From Fistulifera solaris (lineage: Eukaryota; Bacillariophyta; Bacillariophyceae; Naviculales; Stauroneidaceae), in the NCBI GenBank assembly GCA_030295235.1, contig AP026128.1, forward strand, positions 806,001 through 870,000: a DNA stretch of 64,000 nucleotides, in the 5' to 3' direction. Made by a program: the position numbers and the translations under genes. The notes below the pieces were generated by a model that was not told the origin of the DNA, ran no database searches, and was given only the letters and a program-made list of their open reading frames with translations. Positions 1 to 11,535 of the stretch are shown here, in pieces (within the stretch, counting starts at the first letter, position 1; the number at the start of each line of letters is the position of its first letter).

Positions 1-919
1 CAGTACAACCATACAGCGTTATCGCCAGCAATGAAGTAGCCAAGGGGTAAACTTTCAATTTTGTTGGCAAGCGGATTAAGCTTATGTGCAGACACGTCTG
101 GTTGGCTGCCAGGAAGCAACGCAGACAGAGGTAAAGCGCATAGTGGGATCACAGCACGCTTGGCCGTTGATGCCGTAGCGGTGATAATGACCAGAAAAAA
201 AGGCCTTTTGGTTTCCTTCACCACAATCAGAGACTCGCGGAGTTTTTGTGCAAATAAGGAACCCATCAAGGCAACCGACACATCCATTGATGACACCACG
301 GGTACTCTTCTTCCGAAACCCCCTAGCTGCATGCTTTATCTCTGCCTCGGTTGAAGGAAACTTTATCGCAAGCTCGGGACACTGAATAAGAGCCTTGAGG
401 CAGTTGTTTGTGACGCGGTAAAACGAGGACTTTGAAATTCCCATCTGCAAACACACAGCACGATAATCTGTGCCGCTCAACCACCGCAAAGTCGTGGCAA
501 CGATAAGGACAGTATCAATAGGATCCGTTCCTGTGCTGTAGGAACGACATTTCCTTATTGATTTTCAGAAAAGGATCCAAGAGCGAACACAGCTTTTGAA
601 AGGATGGGTAAGTCATTCGATACAACATGACAAATTCATTTACACGTCGAAGATGCAAAATGTTGACGTGTCTGGTCCAATCGATTCGCTTGTTCACAAT
701 GTATTCCGGACGAGGAATTGGGCGCCTTTTATATGCGGCGCATGCAATAGCAGCGACGACAAAGTCGTCCACAATGATATCGTCGTCCGTATCATCATCA
801 GAATCCGATTCGGAAAACAGATCCATATCACAATCAGAATCAAAATCCCAGTCGGAATCGGAATCGGACTCATGCAGCCAGGAGTGGATAATGTCGCTGC
901 AATTTATGGAAGAAAACAT
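1..919 (-). pseudogene. Harbinger-type DDE transposase (frame-broken, 3' end outside window)
   Basis: Starts at ATG 919 with an Asp/Ser-rich acidic stretch, then the N-terminal helical part (residues ~85-130, LYRMTYPSFQKLCSLL). The nuclease core follows: GCVGCLDGFLI (first catalytic Asp), FFSGHYHRYGINGQ, then SALLPGSQPDVSAHKLN and LPLGYFIAGDNAVW (second catalytic Asp) near the window edge. The pieces lie in three frames. One single-base shift is near 525 (after QHRNG) and one near 125-135 (between MRFTSV and ALLPGSQPD). It is therefore an inactive copy, or sequence errors contribute, as they do elsewhere in this window. DNA cut-and-paste by a DDE nuclease is known for the family. No Myb-like partner gene is visible. 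Confidence 0.7.
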
Positions 920-1180
920 AGCAAGCGTTTACGTTAGGTGAATGAACGAAAGCAATGAACATTAAGTGAAATGCCGACAATCTAAAATGTGGCGCCAAAA
1001 TTGATTTTTAAAAAAAAATGCGTTGTCTTACTGTCACTAACATTAAAACCCATGATCCCAAGTGTCAAAACTCGTTAACACCAATTACGGACCCCATGTA
1101 GGGATAAGCCTCTTGAGTGCCAGTCGTAGGCCATAAAACCTGGGATCCCATCCTCAAAACCCTGCCGTTAGTACAGGCCC
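1..1180 (-). mobile_element. PIF/Harbinger DNA transposon, decayed, cut by window edge
   Basis: A plain DNA transposon of the PIF/Harbinger superfamily. The transposase reads leftward from about 919. The right terminus is probably near 1180: read leftward it starts GGGCCTGTACTAACGGCAGG, a Harbinger-like tip, followed by two subterminal copies of a GATCCCA...TCAAAAC motif (about 1049-1070 and 1139-1160). The left end lies outside the window, so neither the second terminal repeat nor the target duplication can be seen. Superfamily assignment rests on the transposase. The right boundary is inferred. Confidence 0.7.
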
Positions 1181-1248
1181 TATAGTAAATACAAGAGAGG
1201 GCGAATTTACATCATGAATCATTACAGGACATGTGTGAAAGCCCTTAT

Positions 1249-3563
1249 CCCTAAGGAAGTTTTCATGACTTCAAAGTCGACTTACAGGATAAGTGGACTT
1301 GAAAGTCCTCTTAATTTCTGGACGTAGGACATGGTAGGATTTGTACACAGATGATTTTTTCTCCACCTCGCGTAACAACGACAGCGACGTCAATGATGCT
1401 GATCATTGATTTGCATCAAAAAGAGCGATTCAGTTAAAGAAATTCTAATACAAACATAGTAAATCCTCTTGCTATCGGTATGGGCTGCTAAACTTGCCCA
1501 AGGGCTGCTTGTAAGAGCCGAAGGGGACTTATCGCCTCGTATTCGTAATACCTCCGTTGCGCAGTCGATTGCAGCCAACTCCTGTTGAGAAAATCAATGT
1601 ACCCGACTATGTAAGTGATCGAAATATCATAAGGACTTTCTTTATTAGCTCTCACCTATTGTCAACGCTGTAGGCCCCATTCGTTCCGGTAAATACCCCC
1701 GACGGCGCAAGCAATTTTATGATCGTCGCCATGCTTTTTCCCTAAGTAAAATCGTGATTTGTGGACGCGCTTCTTTAATTTCAAACTCCTTCATTCAACA
1801 ATCAACCAAAGTGTCCAAGAAAAGTCAATTCTTGTTTTATTACTTGAACTCCGCTCCGTTGGGGTCGGTAGCTGCTCTAGAGTCACGACGAGCGGAGCCT
1901 ATCCATGATCTCGACTAGCAGGCCATTCTGAACGCCATCTGCTTGATTTACCTCGCAAACTTGCACAAAGAAAGGAATCTATTTACTGCAGTTTGTTTTT
2001 ACGGAGGTTTTGAGCCTCCGTCTGTTTCAAGAGTTCGTGTTATCGTGACGTGATAGTGTGGAAACAACAATTTGCTCCTCACATCAATGCGTTGGAAACT
2101 GGTGCTGTTTTGGTATACATGTTCGCGAAGGCTTTGCAAAAGAAGCCCAGTACTCCTCTTCTTGATATTATGTTGGATTCGAGTGAGGAATCTAGCGATT
2201 GCAACTTCTTCCGTCGTTTTCCTTTGAGAGTGATTCAATGCTGTTGCTTCGCCGACATGCGTACAACAATCCCCATGCCAGCCATGGACTCGTTTACAAC
2301 TTTTGGCGCCTTTTATGTGTCGAGGCAGGGATTCGTTGACCGCTAATTTTATTCAGAAAATGGATGGAAGGGAATGTTAGGCACACAACGGTGTCTATAT
2401 TACATGTTTCATTGCAACAAAGAAGCGTCGGAAGTCTTTACGATGCCTAGGTCAGCTTAATAGATCTAAGTTCTTTCTTTTGCTTAAACGCGATTATTAT
2501 ACGGAGTAGTAAGATTGACTTAGTCATTAGCAGTGTTTTCTCCTAAGGGCGAATGGTATAGCAGAGGCCATGAGCCGTCCACGAGGGTGTTCAAAACAAC
2601 GGCCAAAGTCCAATTCTACCATAAATACTCCATTTAAAGACGCATAAGCACTTATAAGTATTATCAATTAAAGAAATGATAGTCAGCCTTGTTCAAATAT
2701 TCCGAATTAGGCATCAGGTGTTGCACCACGACTGCGAAGAGACACCATATTTCGCTTGATGTAAGACGAAAAACTGTATTGCCCGTAACGAATGGGTAAA
2801 TGATTCAACTAAAACTTTAAACTATGGCTTCTATAACATGTTAAGCGTTGGTTTAGAATACAATAGGTCGCACGCCTTGATTGTAAACGAGTGTCGAAAC
2901 GGCCAAGGCGTCCCCATCCAATGCGTTCGACTATACAACCTCGATTTGAGTTCAATTAACGAAGAAATTTCGGCAACACTCTGTCGCTCAAATAGTTCTG
3001 CTAGTCGAAGTTCTTTCGTAGGATCATGTCAAGGCGTTTTCCTCGAAAATTGAGCAAAAGAGGCGCGGACATACCGAAAACAGCCCCCTTTCCCGAGCTC
3101 AAAGATCGAGCATTTAAACCATTTCTTGCGACATATAAAGCACTCAAACACCCAGCCTTTCCTCTAGAGTGTCATTTCTAAGGTCTTTTAGTCGTCAAAT
3201 CGTTGTTTATACATTTCAAAACAACGAAAGACAGTGGCGGATCGATCGGTTCTTCCGGGGTTTTTTGACGTTGTCGAAAAAACGCCACCGTGCGCCGTAG
3301 GTATCCGTTGCTACCTTCGAAATGGTCCGGCAGGCTCCCAAGGTGTCTAAGCAAGCGCATGGCTGATTAAACAAGCAACGTGCATTTTGTTCAAGCATGT
3401 TTTGTTGATCGACAACAGCAATGGAGAAATCGGTATTTCGTCGGGTGGAGAAAATGGATTTATGTAAAAAACGTACTATGTCCTACGCAAAAAAATTTAG
3501 AGGACTTATAAGTCGATTTAGGGCAAAAAACAGGTAATGAGCCCACAAAAAACTTCCTTAGGG
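1249..3563. mobile_element. 2.3 kb element bounded by ~120-bp inverted repeats
   Basis: Positions 1249-1369 and 3441-3563 are imperfect inverted repeats. Both outer edges read CCCTAAGGAAGTTTT inward. Both share a GTAGGACAT.GTA block and both end with TTTTCTCCACC. No recognisable protein is encoded between them, only short reading frames. A small hairpin (ACGGAGG...CCTCCGT, about 1998-2019) lies inside. This looks like a non-autonomous DNA transposon or a degenerate foldback element. Family and target duplication are not resolved. Confidence 0.5.
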
Positions 3564-4178
3564 TTATTGATAATTGCTTATGTCAGCGACTAGAGTGCAG
3601 CTTTCCAAGCCAAAAAACTGAACGGAGGGTTAATAATAGTCTACCACTGTCGCTCGGAAAAATTATGTTTCGTGACTGAAATGCAGTCGTGGTAATGTTG
3701 GCTTACACTGTAAAAAGCTAACCCATTCGGCATGTGCTAGTGCATTATGTTTCTTGTCGTTTTTTAAGAATCGTTCGCAACCCTTAAAGATCGCGGTGTC
3801 GTTTACGTGCTAATACTGTCATAATTTGCTATACAGTTACACTCGTTAAGACGGACTGGGACTGAGTAATGCCCCAAACAACAGTCCTGTACTGTCAGAT
3901 GGGTCCGAATGTTGGCTCGGTCTCTCGGAATATACAATCCTGCAAAATATATGAATATCTTTAACCATGGGCTGACTGTCGGTTTTCGCGTGGACGAAAA
4001 TCGTTGGAAGGTGTGATAACAATAGCGTTGTATCCGCAGTGTTTTAAGCTTTCATGCAAAAAAACGAGCAATCGGCAGACAAGCCTCCAGTCATTTGGAT
4101 CGTTAAACCTTTGGTTGATTGTTATCTCTTCAGCGATGGGGCGCGCATGCCATTAATTTGGTGGCATGTCTAGTTTCT
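3564..4178. other. Gene-free stretch with a dispersed palindromic repeat
   Basis: No coding potential was recognised. The only structure is at 3673-3715, the quasi-palindrome GACTGAAATGCAGTC followed by GGCTTACACT, which recurs at 63747-63810 and inverted at 49072-49132. The 3' end of the minus-strand glycosyltransferase gene begins at 4179. Confidence 0.5.
3673..3715 (+). repeat. Dispersed palindromic repeat, copy 1
   Basis: GACTGAAATGCAGTC plus about 25 bp of 3' flank that aligns with the copy at 63747-63810. A short transposon terminus is the simplest explanation. Confidence 0.45.
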
Positions 4179-5561
4179 TCACCCGCTTCCTTTGCGTCGT
4201 GAAGCTTTCAATGCTTCTTCAAAGTTGTAAGGTAAGCATACTTGTTTCCACCCTGCTGGTCGTGGAACACACCCTTCGGCTCCGCGTTCTTGTACTTTCT
4301 TGCCGTGAACCTCCCACGCATCGTATCCGCTTTTCGGCATACGAAGATACTCATAGCGTTGTCGGATCTCTTCAAGCGCAAAGTCCGTGTCGCCATTACA
4401 ACACCAATCCGAATAAGAAGAATAGCAGCGCATATCGCTTGCCCCAGCATTTATCTCACAAAACGGATGCGATACAGCTTGATTCTCTCGCGCCATGACA
4501 AGGGATAGAGGCATGGATTGCGTAAAGCTACTGGGCCGAGCCGCAATTACAACATCCGCATGACTCAGAAGTATCATATCCATGAGGGTTGACTCCCAGC
4601 TACGCCAGCATTTAAACCCTGACCCCAGAACTTGTCCCCTTTCTCCAAACAAAACACCATCGCCTTTTGCGGGACGCACTTGATTCACATGCAAGATTGA
4701 AACACCATGGGGATCGAGAAGCGACTTTATTTCTTGTATGATGTCGGCTGTATCTGTCGAAACGAAAAGCTGAATAGATTTCTTTTGCCATTCTGACCGT
4801 GACAGTATCAGCTCCACCACTCGTCTCAACCAGCTCGATGGATCTTTTATTGCACGTCCTCGGTTCTGGAAGTCACCAGTCTCTCCATTTCCCGCTCGAA
4901 TATGGATACCGATAGTAGTGATAGTGGGATGAAAATGCTCTTTTCGATAGTCTTCTACTGCCTGACGACCACGAAACCGGTCTCGGTGTTGACGATAAAA
5001 ATGGACGTCAGAATCGATCTTATCCTGCACGCACGGACATTCGCTAGTCGAAGATGAGTTTCGTTGAAATTTGATCATACCATCGACTTCATTGTTCATC
5101 CGAACAAAGTGATTGCGGTGTTGCACGTGCGTCAGCTCCGATGGCGGCTGCGGCCCGAACAAATAATGATACACCTCCACTGCATCGCAATATCCCCAGA
5201 AACTCCGCAAAGCGAATCCCAACTTTGAAGCCGCATAATATGCGTCAGACAACTTTGATAAACGGTGCCCTAGTCCGCAACAAGCGTTGTAGTCGACAGA
5301 GGATAAGTTGTAAATGTCGCCAGGCAGGGATTGTTGCGTTGTTTCGCTTTTCGATGAATCTGTGATGAAGACTTCTTTCGACAGAATAGAAGTTTCTGAC
5401 GTTTTAGAAGAGTCTTCTTTCGGATTCATAGACTGATAGACATATGCTGTAAGGTTGAAGACGGTAAGGAAAAGAATCATCGCTTTGGCCACAAGGAGGA
5501 AACGCAATGACCGTTTTGGCGAACTGTTGCGGTGACTCAAAATAATGCTTCTTATCGCCAT
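4179..5561 (-). CDS. Golgi type II membrane glycosyltransferase, fucosyltransferase-like
   Basis: A 460-residue single-exon protein. A short basic N-terminus is followed by one hydrophobic anchor at about residues 20-42, then a lumenal catalytic domain: type II Golgi topology. Motifs are CCGLGHRLSKLSDAYYAA (~93-110), IGIHIRAGNGETGDF (~215-229), LFVSTDTADII (~262-272) and ARPSSFTQSMPLSLVM (~340-355). These resemble the donor-binding framework of the GT23/NodZ/POFUT-type fucosyltransferase fold, so a role in protein or lipid glycan fucosylation is likely. Donor and acceptor cannot be read from sequence. It is transcribed divergently from the gene at 5982, with 420 bp between the two starts. It could also be another GT-B transferase with the same loop. 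Confidence 0.6.
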   Translation of the reverse strand: MAIRSIILSHRNSSPKRSLRFLLVAKAMILFLTVFNLTAYVYQSMNPKEDSSKTSETSILSKEVFITDSSKSETTQQSLPGDIYNLSSVDYNACCGLGHRLSKLSDAYYAASKLGFALRSFWGYCDAVEVYHYLFGPQPPSELTHVQHRNHFVRMNNEVDGMIKFQRNSSSTSECPCVQDKIDSDVHFYRQHRDRFRGRQAVEDYRKEHFHPTITTIGIHIRAGNGETGDFQNRGRAIKDPSSWLRRVVELILSRSEWQKKSIQLFVSTDTADIIQEIKSLLDPHGVSILHVNQVRPAKGDGVLFGERGQVLGSGFKCWRSWESTLMDMILLSHADVVIAARPSSFTQSMPLSLVMARENQAVSHPFCEINAGASDMRCYSSYSDWCCNGDTDFALEEIRQRYEYLRMPKSGYDAWEVHGKKVQERGAEGCVPRPAGWKQVCLPYNFEEALKASRRKGSG

Positions 5562-5981
5562 TGCGCCTACGTAGACCTACAGGCGATCAGCGGCAACAGA
5601 CAACGGTTTAGTGGCGGATGTCAAATACGGGCTATCTTTTTTATTTCGTTCTTTGGGTGAATATAAGGGTAAATGGAGTTACTTTGCGTATTTAACAAGC
5701 ATCCCAGTCCGCGATGTGCGGCGGCAGCTTCAAATTTCAATAAGGCCACGCCAAATTTCTGGAACGGCACCTGGTACTCCAGTTTCACTCTATAATTTAC
5801 TGTATCTGCATGTGTGCTTTGCGACATTGAAGACGGATCAGAAAAAGACACACACACGCCTCGCACGCATTATTTTTTCCAGCTCATTGATCACAATTAC
5901 TCACAATGATGCTGACTCTTGCGATATGAATGCTTCATATGTTAATAAAACCACTTAGAGACAACAGACAAGACGAAGAAC
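5562..5981. promoter_or_regulatory. Divergent intergenic region
   Basis: 420 bp between two divergently transcribed genes, so it should contain both promoters. It is AT-rich with a CA/TC-rich patch around 5850-5870. No specific factor site is recognised. Confidence 0.4.
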
Positions 5982-7008
5982 ATGCACCGAAGCATCCTCG
6001 CCCGTTGTTGTGACGCTCTTATCGCCGAATCCGACTCTTTCGCAGAGTTTCAAGAACTGGTTACTGAGCAACACATGGAGAATAAACATTTTGGAAGAAA
6101 GCAGCAACACTGTCAAATCAAGCATCGAAGATGATGACCTCGATCGCTGGGGTGCAGCCGCGTGGAGTTCATTAGCGATTGATGTGTCTGGTGACGACGA
6201 AAGACCATCAACGCTGCTTCATCTTTTATCTCCTGCGAATGCATCAGCAACAACGAAGGGCTCGCTCTCCTTGCTTTCGATACAACATGCATCTTCTGTA
6301 GAAGAATCTCGTTCTCAACTAGCGGCTGTATTTTCTGAGAAAGGATCTCCTTTTTCGATTCGATTACGGCGACTCTTGAATAGACCCATCCTTCCGTCTC
6401 ACTTGTTAGATCAGACGCTATTTCAGTGGGACGAACAATACACGACTGGTGAAGTGACCCCTTCCCGGGAAATACATGTTTCTCCGTCTCCGAAGAAACC
6501 GCAACTCAAAGAAGTTGCCTTACCCGTCGACAATATCGCTTTACAACTACCATCGAGTGGAGTTACCGGTCTTTTACAATGCTCTCCGCAACTGGCAATT
6601 CGTCCCTTACCCCGCGCTATGCACGACCGTTTTCTGACTGTCCCTACTCTGGTATTTCATCAGTCAGCGGACATAAAACCCACAGCAGACTGGCATCCCA
6701 TTGGAGTTTCCAGTTCACGCAAAGGACAATATATGCAATACAAATATGGACTCGATGTGCGGTTGTGTCCCTCGACGATTCGTGAAAGCATGTTCTGTGA
6801 AGCTCAAGATTCCATGTTAGCCGGTTCGCTTCAAGAACTTCAATCTACGAAAGTTTTAGACAATAAGTCTACCGACGATGACCCGCGAATGAACAAGATG
6901 GATTGCTGGGTGGAAGTGAGGGCCAACTTGAAGAGACCATCGGGCTACTTTCAGCAGAACAAAACGACGCCGCGATTTGCAAAAGCCCCGGATATTCCTT
7001 ATGAATAA
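5982..7008 (+). CDS. Hypothetical protein, ~341 aa, no recognised domain
   Basis: I place the start at ATG 5982 (MHRSILARCCDALIAE...). The first ~32 codons and the long frame ending at 7008 differ by one base. Removing one A from AATAAAC near 6078-6084 would join HMEN to NILEESSNTVKSS without a stop, so a sequence error or a very short intron is likely. The N-terminus is slightly basic and could be a mitochondrial presequence, but this is weak. Visible landmarks are an acidic EDDDLDRW segment, a Pro/Ser-rich middle, and a conserved-looking core TVPTLVFHQSADIKPTADWH...YMQYKYGLDVRL (~215-265). The C-terminus is basic. I do not recognise the family. Confidence 0.55.
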
Positions 7009-7377
7009 TGATAGAAAACGTTATACAGTACATAGCTATGATAGCACTAAGGGGGTATCATCGCGGAAATAACCACTAGTACTTGGTTTATTACTTCTTA
7101 GTATGTCGAAAACGATACTGAAAATGAAACGATTGCTAGATCGGCAGCGAATGTCATCTATTTCATCCAAATTATCAACAACGTCAAACTAACCTAATGG
7201 CTAGAAAAATTTGCTTAGAGCATTTGCTAGACGCAAGGTTATTTTGCGAAATGCAAGTTTTAAAAATGATCTACATTTTACCGGGACTGAATCTCTATGA
7301 GTCACGACTCATGACAGGTCAACACTACAGTTCACATAAGGTTAGGACTAAGATGAACCAGTGGAAAGTTCGTGCCG

Positions 7378-7389
7378 AGCGCGTGCTTG
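7378..7389 (+). promoter_or_regulatory. Shared FRE-upstream element, copy 1 (AGCGCGTGCTTG)
   Basis: The 12-mer AGCGCGTGCTTG ends 136 bp before the first FRE ATG (7526). Identical copies precede the second and third FRE genes at 11400 and 15839. Function as a common, possibly iron-responsive, regulatory site is inferred from position and conservation only. Confidence 0.6.
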
Positions 7390-7525
7390 ATCGACCATGA
7401 TGACTGCGACTTCGAATCATTCTTCTGCGCCGCTTGCCGCTCTTCACGAAACGAGAAAGCCGTGATAGCCATGAGAAAAATCATGTGCTGATCTCATTAT
7501 TCTTGTTCTTGTTGCAAATAAAAGG

Positions 7526-10087
7526 ATGATGCAATGGGAATGGGACACGGCGAAAGGCCGATTGATTCCTTACTGGTTAACGGTGTTAAGCGGTTTCTTT
7601 ATCATTTCATTCTGGTGTGCCTTTTCGAATGATCCTTTCTACAAGCTCTTTTATAAAGCCATCTTTCATCCGGTATGTTGACTGCATCATCTTTCATCGA
7701 CATTAGAGCTTCATTCTGACTTCACAATCAATGATTCTGCAAATTTCTAGTTGACGAAGCACATGCATAATTATGAGGAAATGGATGAATGGTCCGACGT
7801 TTTTATTGGGATTATTGCACCAGTTGCTTTCGCAACCTGCGCGTGCTCTTTGTTGTTGACGACACACCGCTTACCGACATGGCGATGCAGCTGGGTACAA
7901 AGAATTGCGGCTGCACTTCGTCGTCATCCCTCGACCAGAGAAAACAATAATGACATTCCTTCGATACCAGCATCGATGACACAACAATTTAAAGCAAACT
8001 TCTGGTTCTTTGTATCGAGTCTCCGTCTCCCTTTCCGAAGCATGTCATCGGATGCTTTGTACGGATACGAGCTGGCGAGTAAAAAGGTCAATCAGTTTAG
8101 CCGTGGCGAACCCGATTTCAATATGCTTTCGTTTGCGTGCATCTTTCTTCCCATCATGATTGGCTTACTCGCGTACATGCCCGTCAGTATCGCGTTTGCC
8201 GATGAGAAGGCTGCCATGTTCGAGATGAGTGTCGCGAAACTGCGCCTCGAAGGAGTATCGTACCTCTATGGTTACGGCTCCATCGTGTGCCTTTCCCTGT
8301 TCCTGATCCCGGTCACGCGACATAGTGTGCTTCTGGCGGCCATGGGTTGGAGCCCCATCCACGCACTACGAATGCACATTTGGTTCGGATACATGTCCTT
8401 TATTTTCATGTTCATCCACGGTATCCTTCTTGTCCCCGTGTGGTTCATCTACGATCCGTATCCTGTTTATCAACAATTCATTCCCGACGCCAGATGCTGG
8501 ACCTTGACTTGGACCGAGAGCACGGAAAATGACATACAACCGTCATGTAGCCATGTTTACGCTAATTTGTCGGGACTTGTCGCCGCTATATTTTATTTCG
8601 TGCTCTGGGGGTCGAGTCTCAATTGGGTGCGCCGAAGAAACTATCGCCTCTTTTACAGCTTGCACGTTTCGTTCGGGACATTGGCCCTACTGGGTATTAC
8701 CTTGCATATGTATTGGTTTGTGATCTACTTCATTCCAAGCTTCACATACTATCTTGCCTCGACAACACCGACGTTGGTGCAAGCGATCGCCAGCCGCTTT
8801 CGCGGAGGAGTCAAGATCCGCAAGGTTGTGCTCGTCGAAGACAGCGGCGGCTGCGTTGAAGTTCAGATTAAGGCTCACCAAACGGCGCATGCTGTGCTAG
8901 ATCGCGAACCCTGTCAATACATCAAACTTTGCGTCCCGAAGATATCGCTCATCTGGCACCCGTTCGACGTCTTCAAGAGCTACTCCGCCGATGGCACGGC
9001 CGACGACACGGTCCGCTTTCTGTTTCGTCCCGTTGGTCCATTCACCAAGGAGCTCGCAAAACGCTTGACTTCCGACGTCGAGCGCCCCGTGACGCTGGTG
9101 GACGGATTTTATCTTGGTGCTGACAACAGTGAGCTCGCGTTGCAGCACGACTGTGTGACAATGGTTGCTGGCGGTGTTGCTCTTTCTCCGTATTTGACAC
9201 TGATTCCTGCACTGTTAAGCCGCATCGCCTTGGCGGAGAGTGTTGGTGATAACGTGAAAACCAAGTCCATCGTGCTCCACTGGGTAGTTCGTGAACCGGG
9301 ACTTTGTCGCCACTACGTTCAGAGCTATCTCAGCAATATATTGAAGCGTGCGAAAATTTTGAAATTAGAGTCCACACTTGCCATTTATGTCTACCTCACA
9401 GGAAGCGAAAAAGCTTTGGGCGATTCGTCTGAAATTGCCGCTGCAGTAGAGCCCAGCATATCTATAAGGAATCCTTCTTCAAATGAAGAGAAAGTCGTCA
9501 ATGGCATCAAAGAATCGCCGGGCCACCCTCTCGAGCTTCCTCGAATGCTTCCACGACGCTACGCAGAGTTTAGATGGAACATTCCTTACTTTGTTTTCTA
9601 TACAGCGGTAACTGTTGCTGGCGTTGTGTATTTATTTGACCGAACCCCACAAACTGTCATGAACTATTATGAGCTTTCTGAAATGACATGGATTGTCCTT
9701 TACGCTGTTTTTATGTTCGTCGGGTTCAGCTTCATTGCCGAGACATGTGTTCTTTGTTTGCGCAATTTCTGGCCGCAGCCAGTGCCGGACATGTTCGAAG
9801 TTGTTGCCACCGACGAAAAGATGAAGGAGCTGAGCGCTTCAGACGACGTGGATGTTACTGTTATAGAAAGCGGGAATCCTTCGGATGCCAACGTGATCAT
9901 TGCCTACCGCCAGGGACGCCCCACCAGCGATCAAATTTTTAAAGATGCTCGCGGTGCTGCCGAGCCTGGTATCTTTATGTGCGGTCCTAGCGCCTTAACT
10001 CAGATGGTCAAGGCGGAAGCGTCGAAAGAAAACTCTTATTTGGGACTTACCAGGTATTGCTTGTATGACGAGCCGTATGAGATGTGA
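7526..10087 (+). CDS. Ferric reductase / NADPH-oxidase-family transmembrane reductase, tandem copy 1
   Basis: Two exons: 7526-7672 and 7751-10087, with a 78-nt phase-0 intron GTATGT...CTAG; ~827 aa. Exon 1 encodes one membrane span (PYWLTVLSGFFIISFWCAF). Exon 2 carries the core with two His pairs 14 residues apart (about H258/H272 and H354/H368), which ligate two hemes across the membrane. An FAD site follows (HPFDVF, ~452, a variant of HPFT), then the NAD(P) glycine loop GGVALSPYLT (~523) and the terminal nucleotide motif MCGPSAL (~793). Two further spans lie between the two NAD(P) motifs, as in plant FRO reductases. Electrons would pass from cytosolic NAD(P)H through FAD and heme to external Fe(III). 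Oxidase activity (superoxide production) is an alternative. First of three tandem paralogues. Confidence 0.88.
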
Positions 10088-11399
10088 ACCCGCACTCCAA
10101 TTGCATCCTTCGGTAAAGCGGATTTTCAGGTCTTCATTAAGAAATGCCGGCGTAAGGTTACTTGCAGTAACCTGTGGTGTTGTTTATTGTACATAACATA
10201 AGACCAAAAGGATGTATTGCTAAAATGCTGAAAAAGATGCACTTTTGCTTCTTGCACTGTGAATGGTAGAGAACGATTCTTGTTGAGTAATCGCAGTTAA
10301 TCATGACACGACGATGCTTCCTGTTTATGATCTCCCTTTAAAAAGAATTGTGCGTGTCTATTCTGTGGTTGGTTGCCAATTTATTCAAATGAGCAGTCAA
10401 ACACTCAATAAAGCGTTGCCAAGAAAGTTAGATCCGGTTGGCTTACGATTAGTCTTCGGTCGGTTTTACACCAACAAGTTTGATGACAAACCGAATTGAT
10501 GACTAGCACGTAATAGCCAACGACATGGAGCTCCATTTCTTCTCATACAAAGAGCTCTCGACGGCAGTCTTATTCGTGAGTTGCGAGCCCTTAAGATAAC
10601 AAAGAAGGGTATCCAGCGATTCCGAAATCTCATTTCGGTCGGTGCTACAAACCTAGTACAAACTACCAAGCAGAGAGCAGGACCTTGGACCATTACTTGT
10701 ACTCATGCTTGGACCGTAAAGCCTGTAAATACATCGTCACGAATTTCTGACCTCACTGGACAGTTTGACAACAGAAAAAAATCGAATGTGAGTCATCCTA
10801 ACGCGCTAAACGCTACAGAGGCACAAATGCGAAGCATGAGAGCTTGGTCTCGGACTGTTTTCAGCTCGGAGTATTTACTAGAACTTTTCTTAACTTGAGA
10901 TTTAAAGGCTGATGGCGAAGCATGCTCAGCACAAGCCATCATCATTTTAAGACACCATGCAAAACACAGGCAATAAGGAGGGCTAACTGTGTACTTCATA
11001 CTCCGTGCTACATTTCGTTGAAACTCAGAAAAGTAAGACACAAAAACTAAAAGGTATCTTTCAGCTTTTAAAGTTTAAAGTTGACAAGTTGCCGTCCATC
11101 GTCCATCTTCACAACTATTTTTGATACACTATACCCTTCTACCAATGACTTGAAGTATGACAAAGATAAGAGATAAAACAAATAAGATCACTTGGACATG
11201 CTGAGTTCGCATTGCTTGCGCATTTACAACATAAAGCACAAAAACCGTTTGGCTCCAAGAATTCCATTGTCAAACTCTGAGCTCGAGACCTCGCGGCCCG
11301 CAAAGCCGTCGGTGGATTGCTCAGCAAAAGTCCTGCGATCCTGAAAATCACAGAAACAATTAACAACGGCCATCCATTTTCTCATTTGAAACCATGCCA
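10088..11399. other. Intergenic region between FRE copies 1 and 2
   Basis: 1.3 kb with only short, non-conserved reading frames. No RNA gene or repeat family was recognised. It contains the 3' flank of copy 1 and, at its right edge, the distal promoter of copy 2. Confidence 0.4.
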
Positions 11400-11411
11400 A
11401 GCGCGTGCTTG
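11400..11411 (+). promoter_or_regulatory. Shared FRE-upstream element, copy 2 (AGCGCGTGCTTG)
   Basis: Lies 124 bp before the second FRE ATG (11536). The extended block CCATGCCAAGCGCGTGCTTG matches the copy at 15831-15850 at 19 of 20 bases. A GATACC...TTGACACT block follows both copies. Confidence 0.65.
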
Positions 11412-11535
11412 CCAAGATGGATACCTTGACACTTCGATTGATGGATACCTATTTCACTGCGCCGAAATTTGATGAAAGATACCAGCCTCATAAAATTGAC
11501 GCTGCATCAAAATACTTGCTTTTGCGATTCGGATC

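Noticed and set aside
2050-2346. 98-codon frame within the inverted-repeat-bounded element as a transposase
   Set aside because: No DDE or other nuclease motif, Cys/Phe-rich, overlapped by an equal-quality antisense frame.
10581-10898. 105-codon frame between FRE copies 1 and 2
   Set aside because: Basic, no recognisable domain, no conserved counterpart in the FRE 2-3 intergenic region; likely chance.
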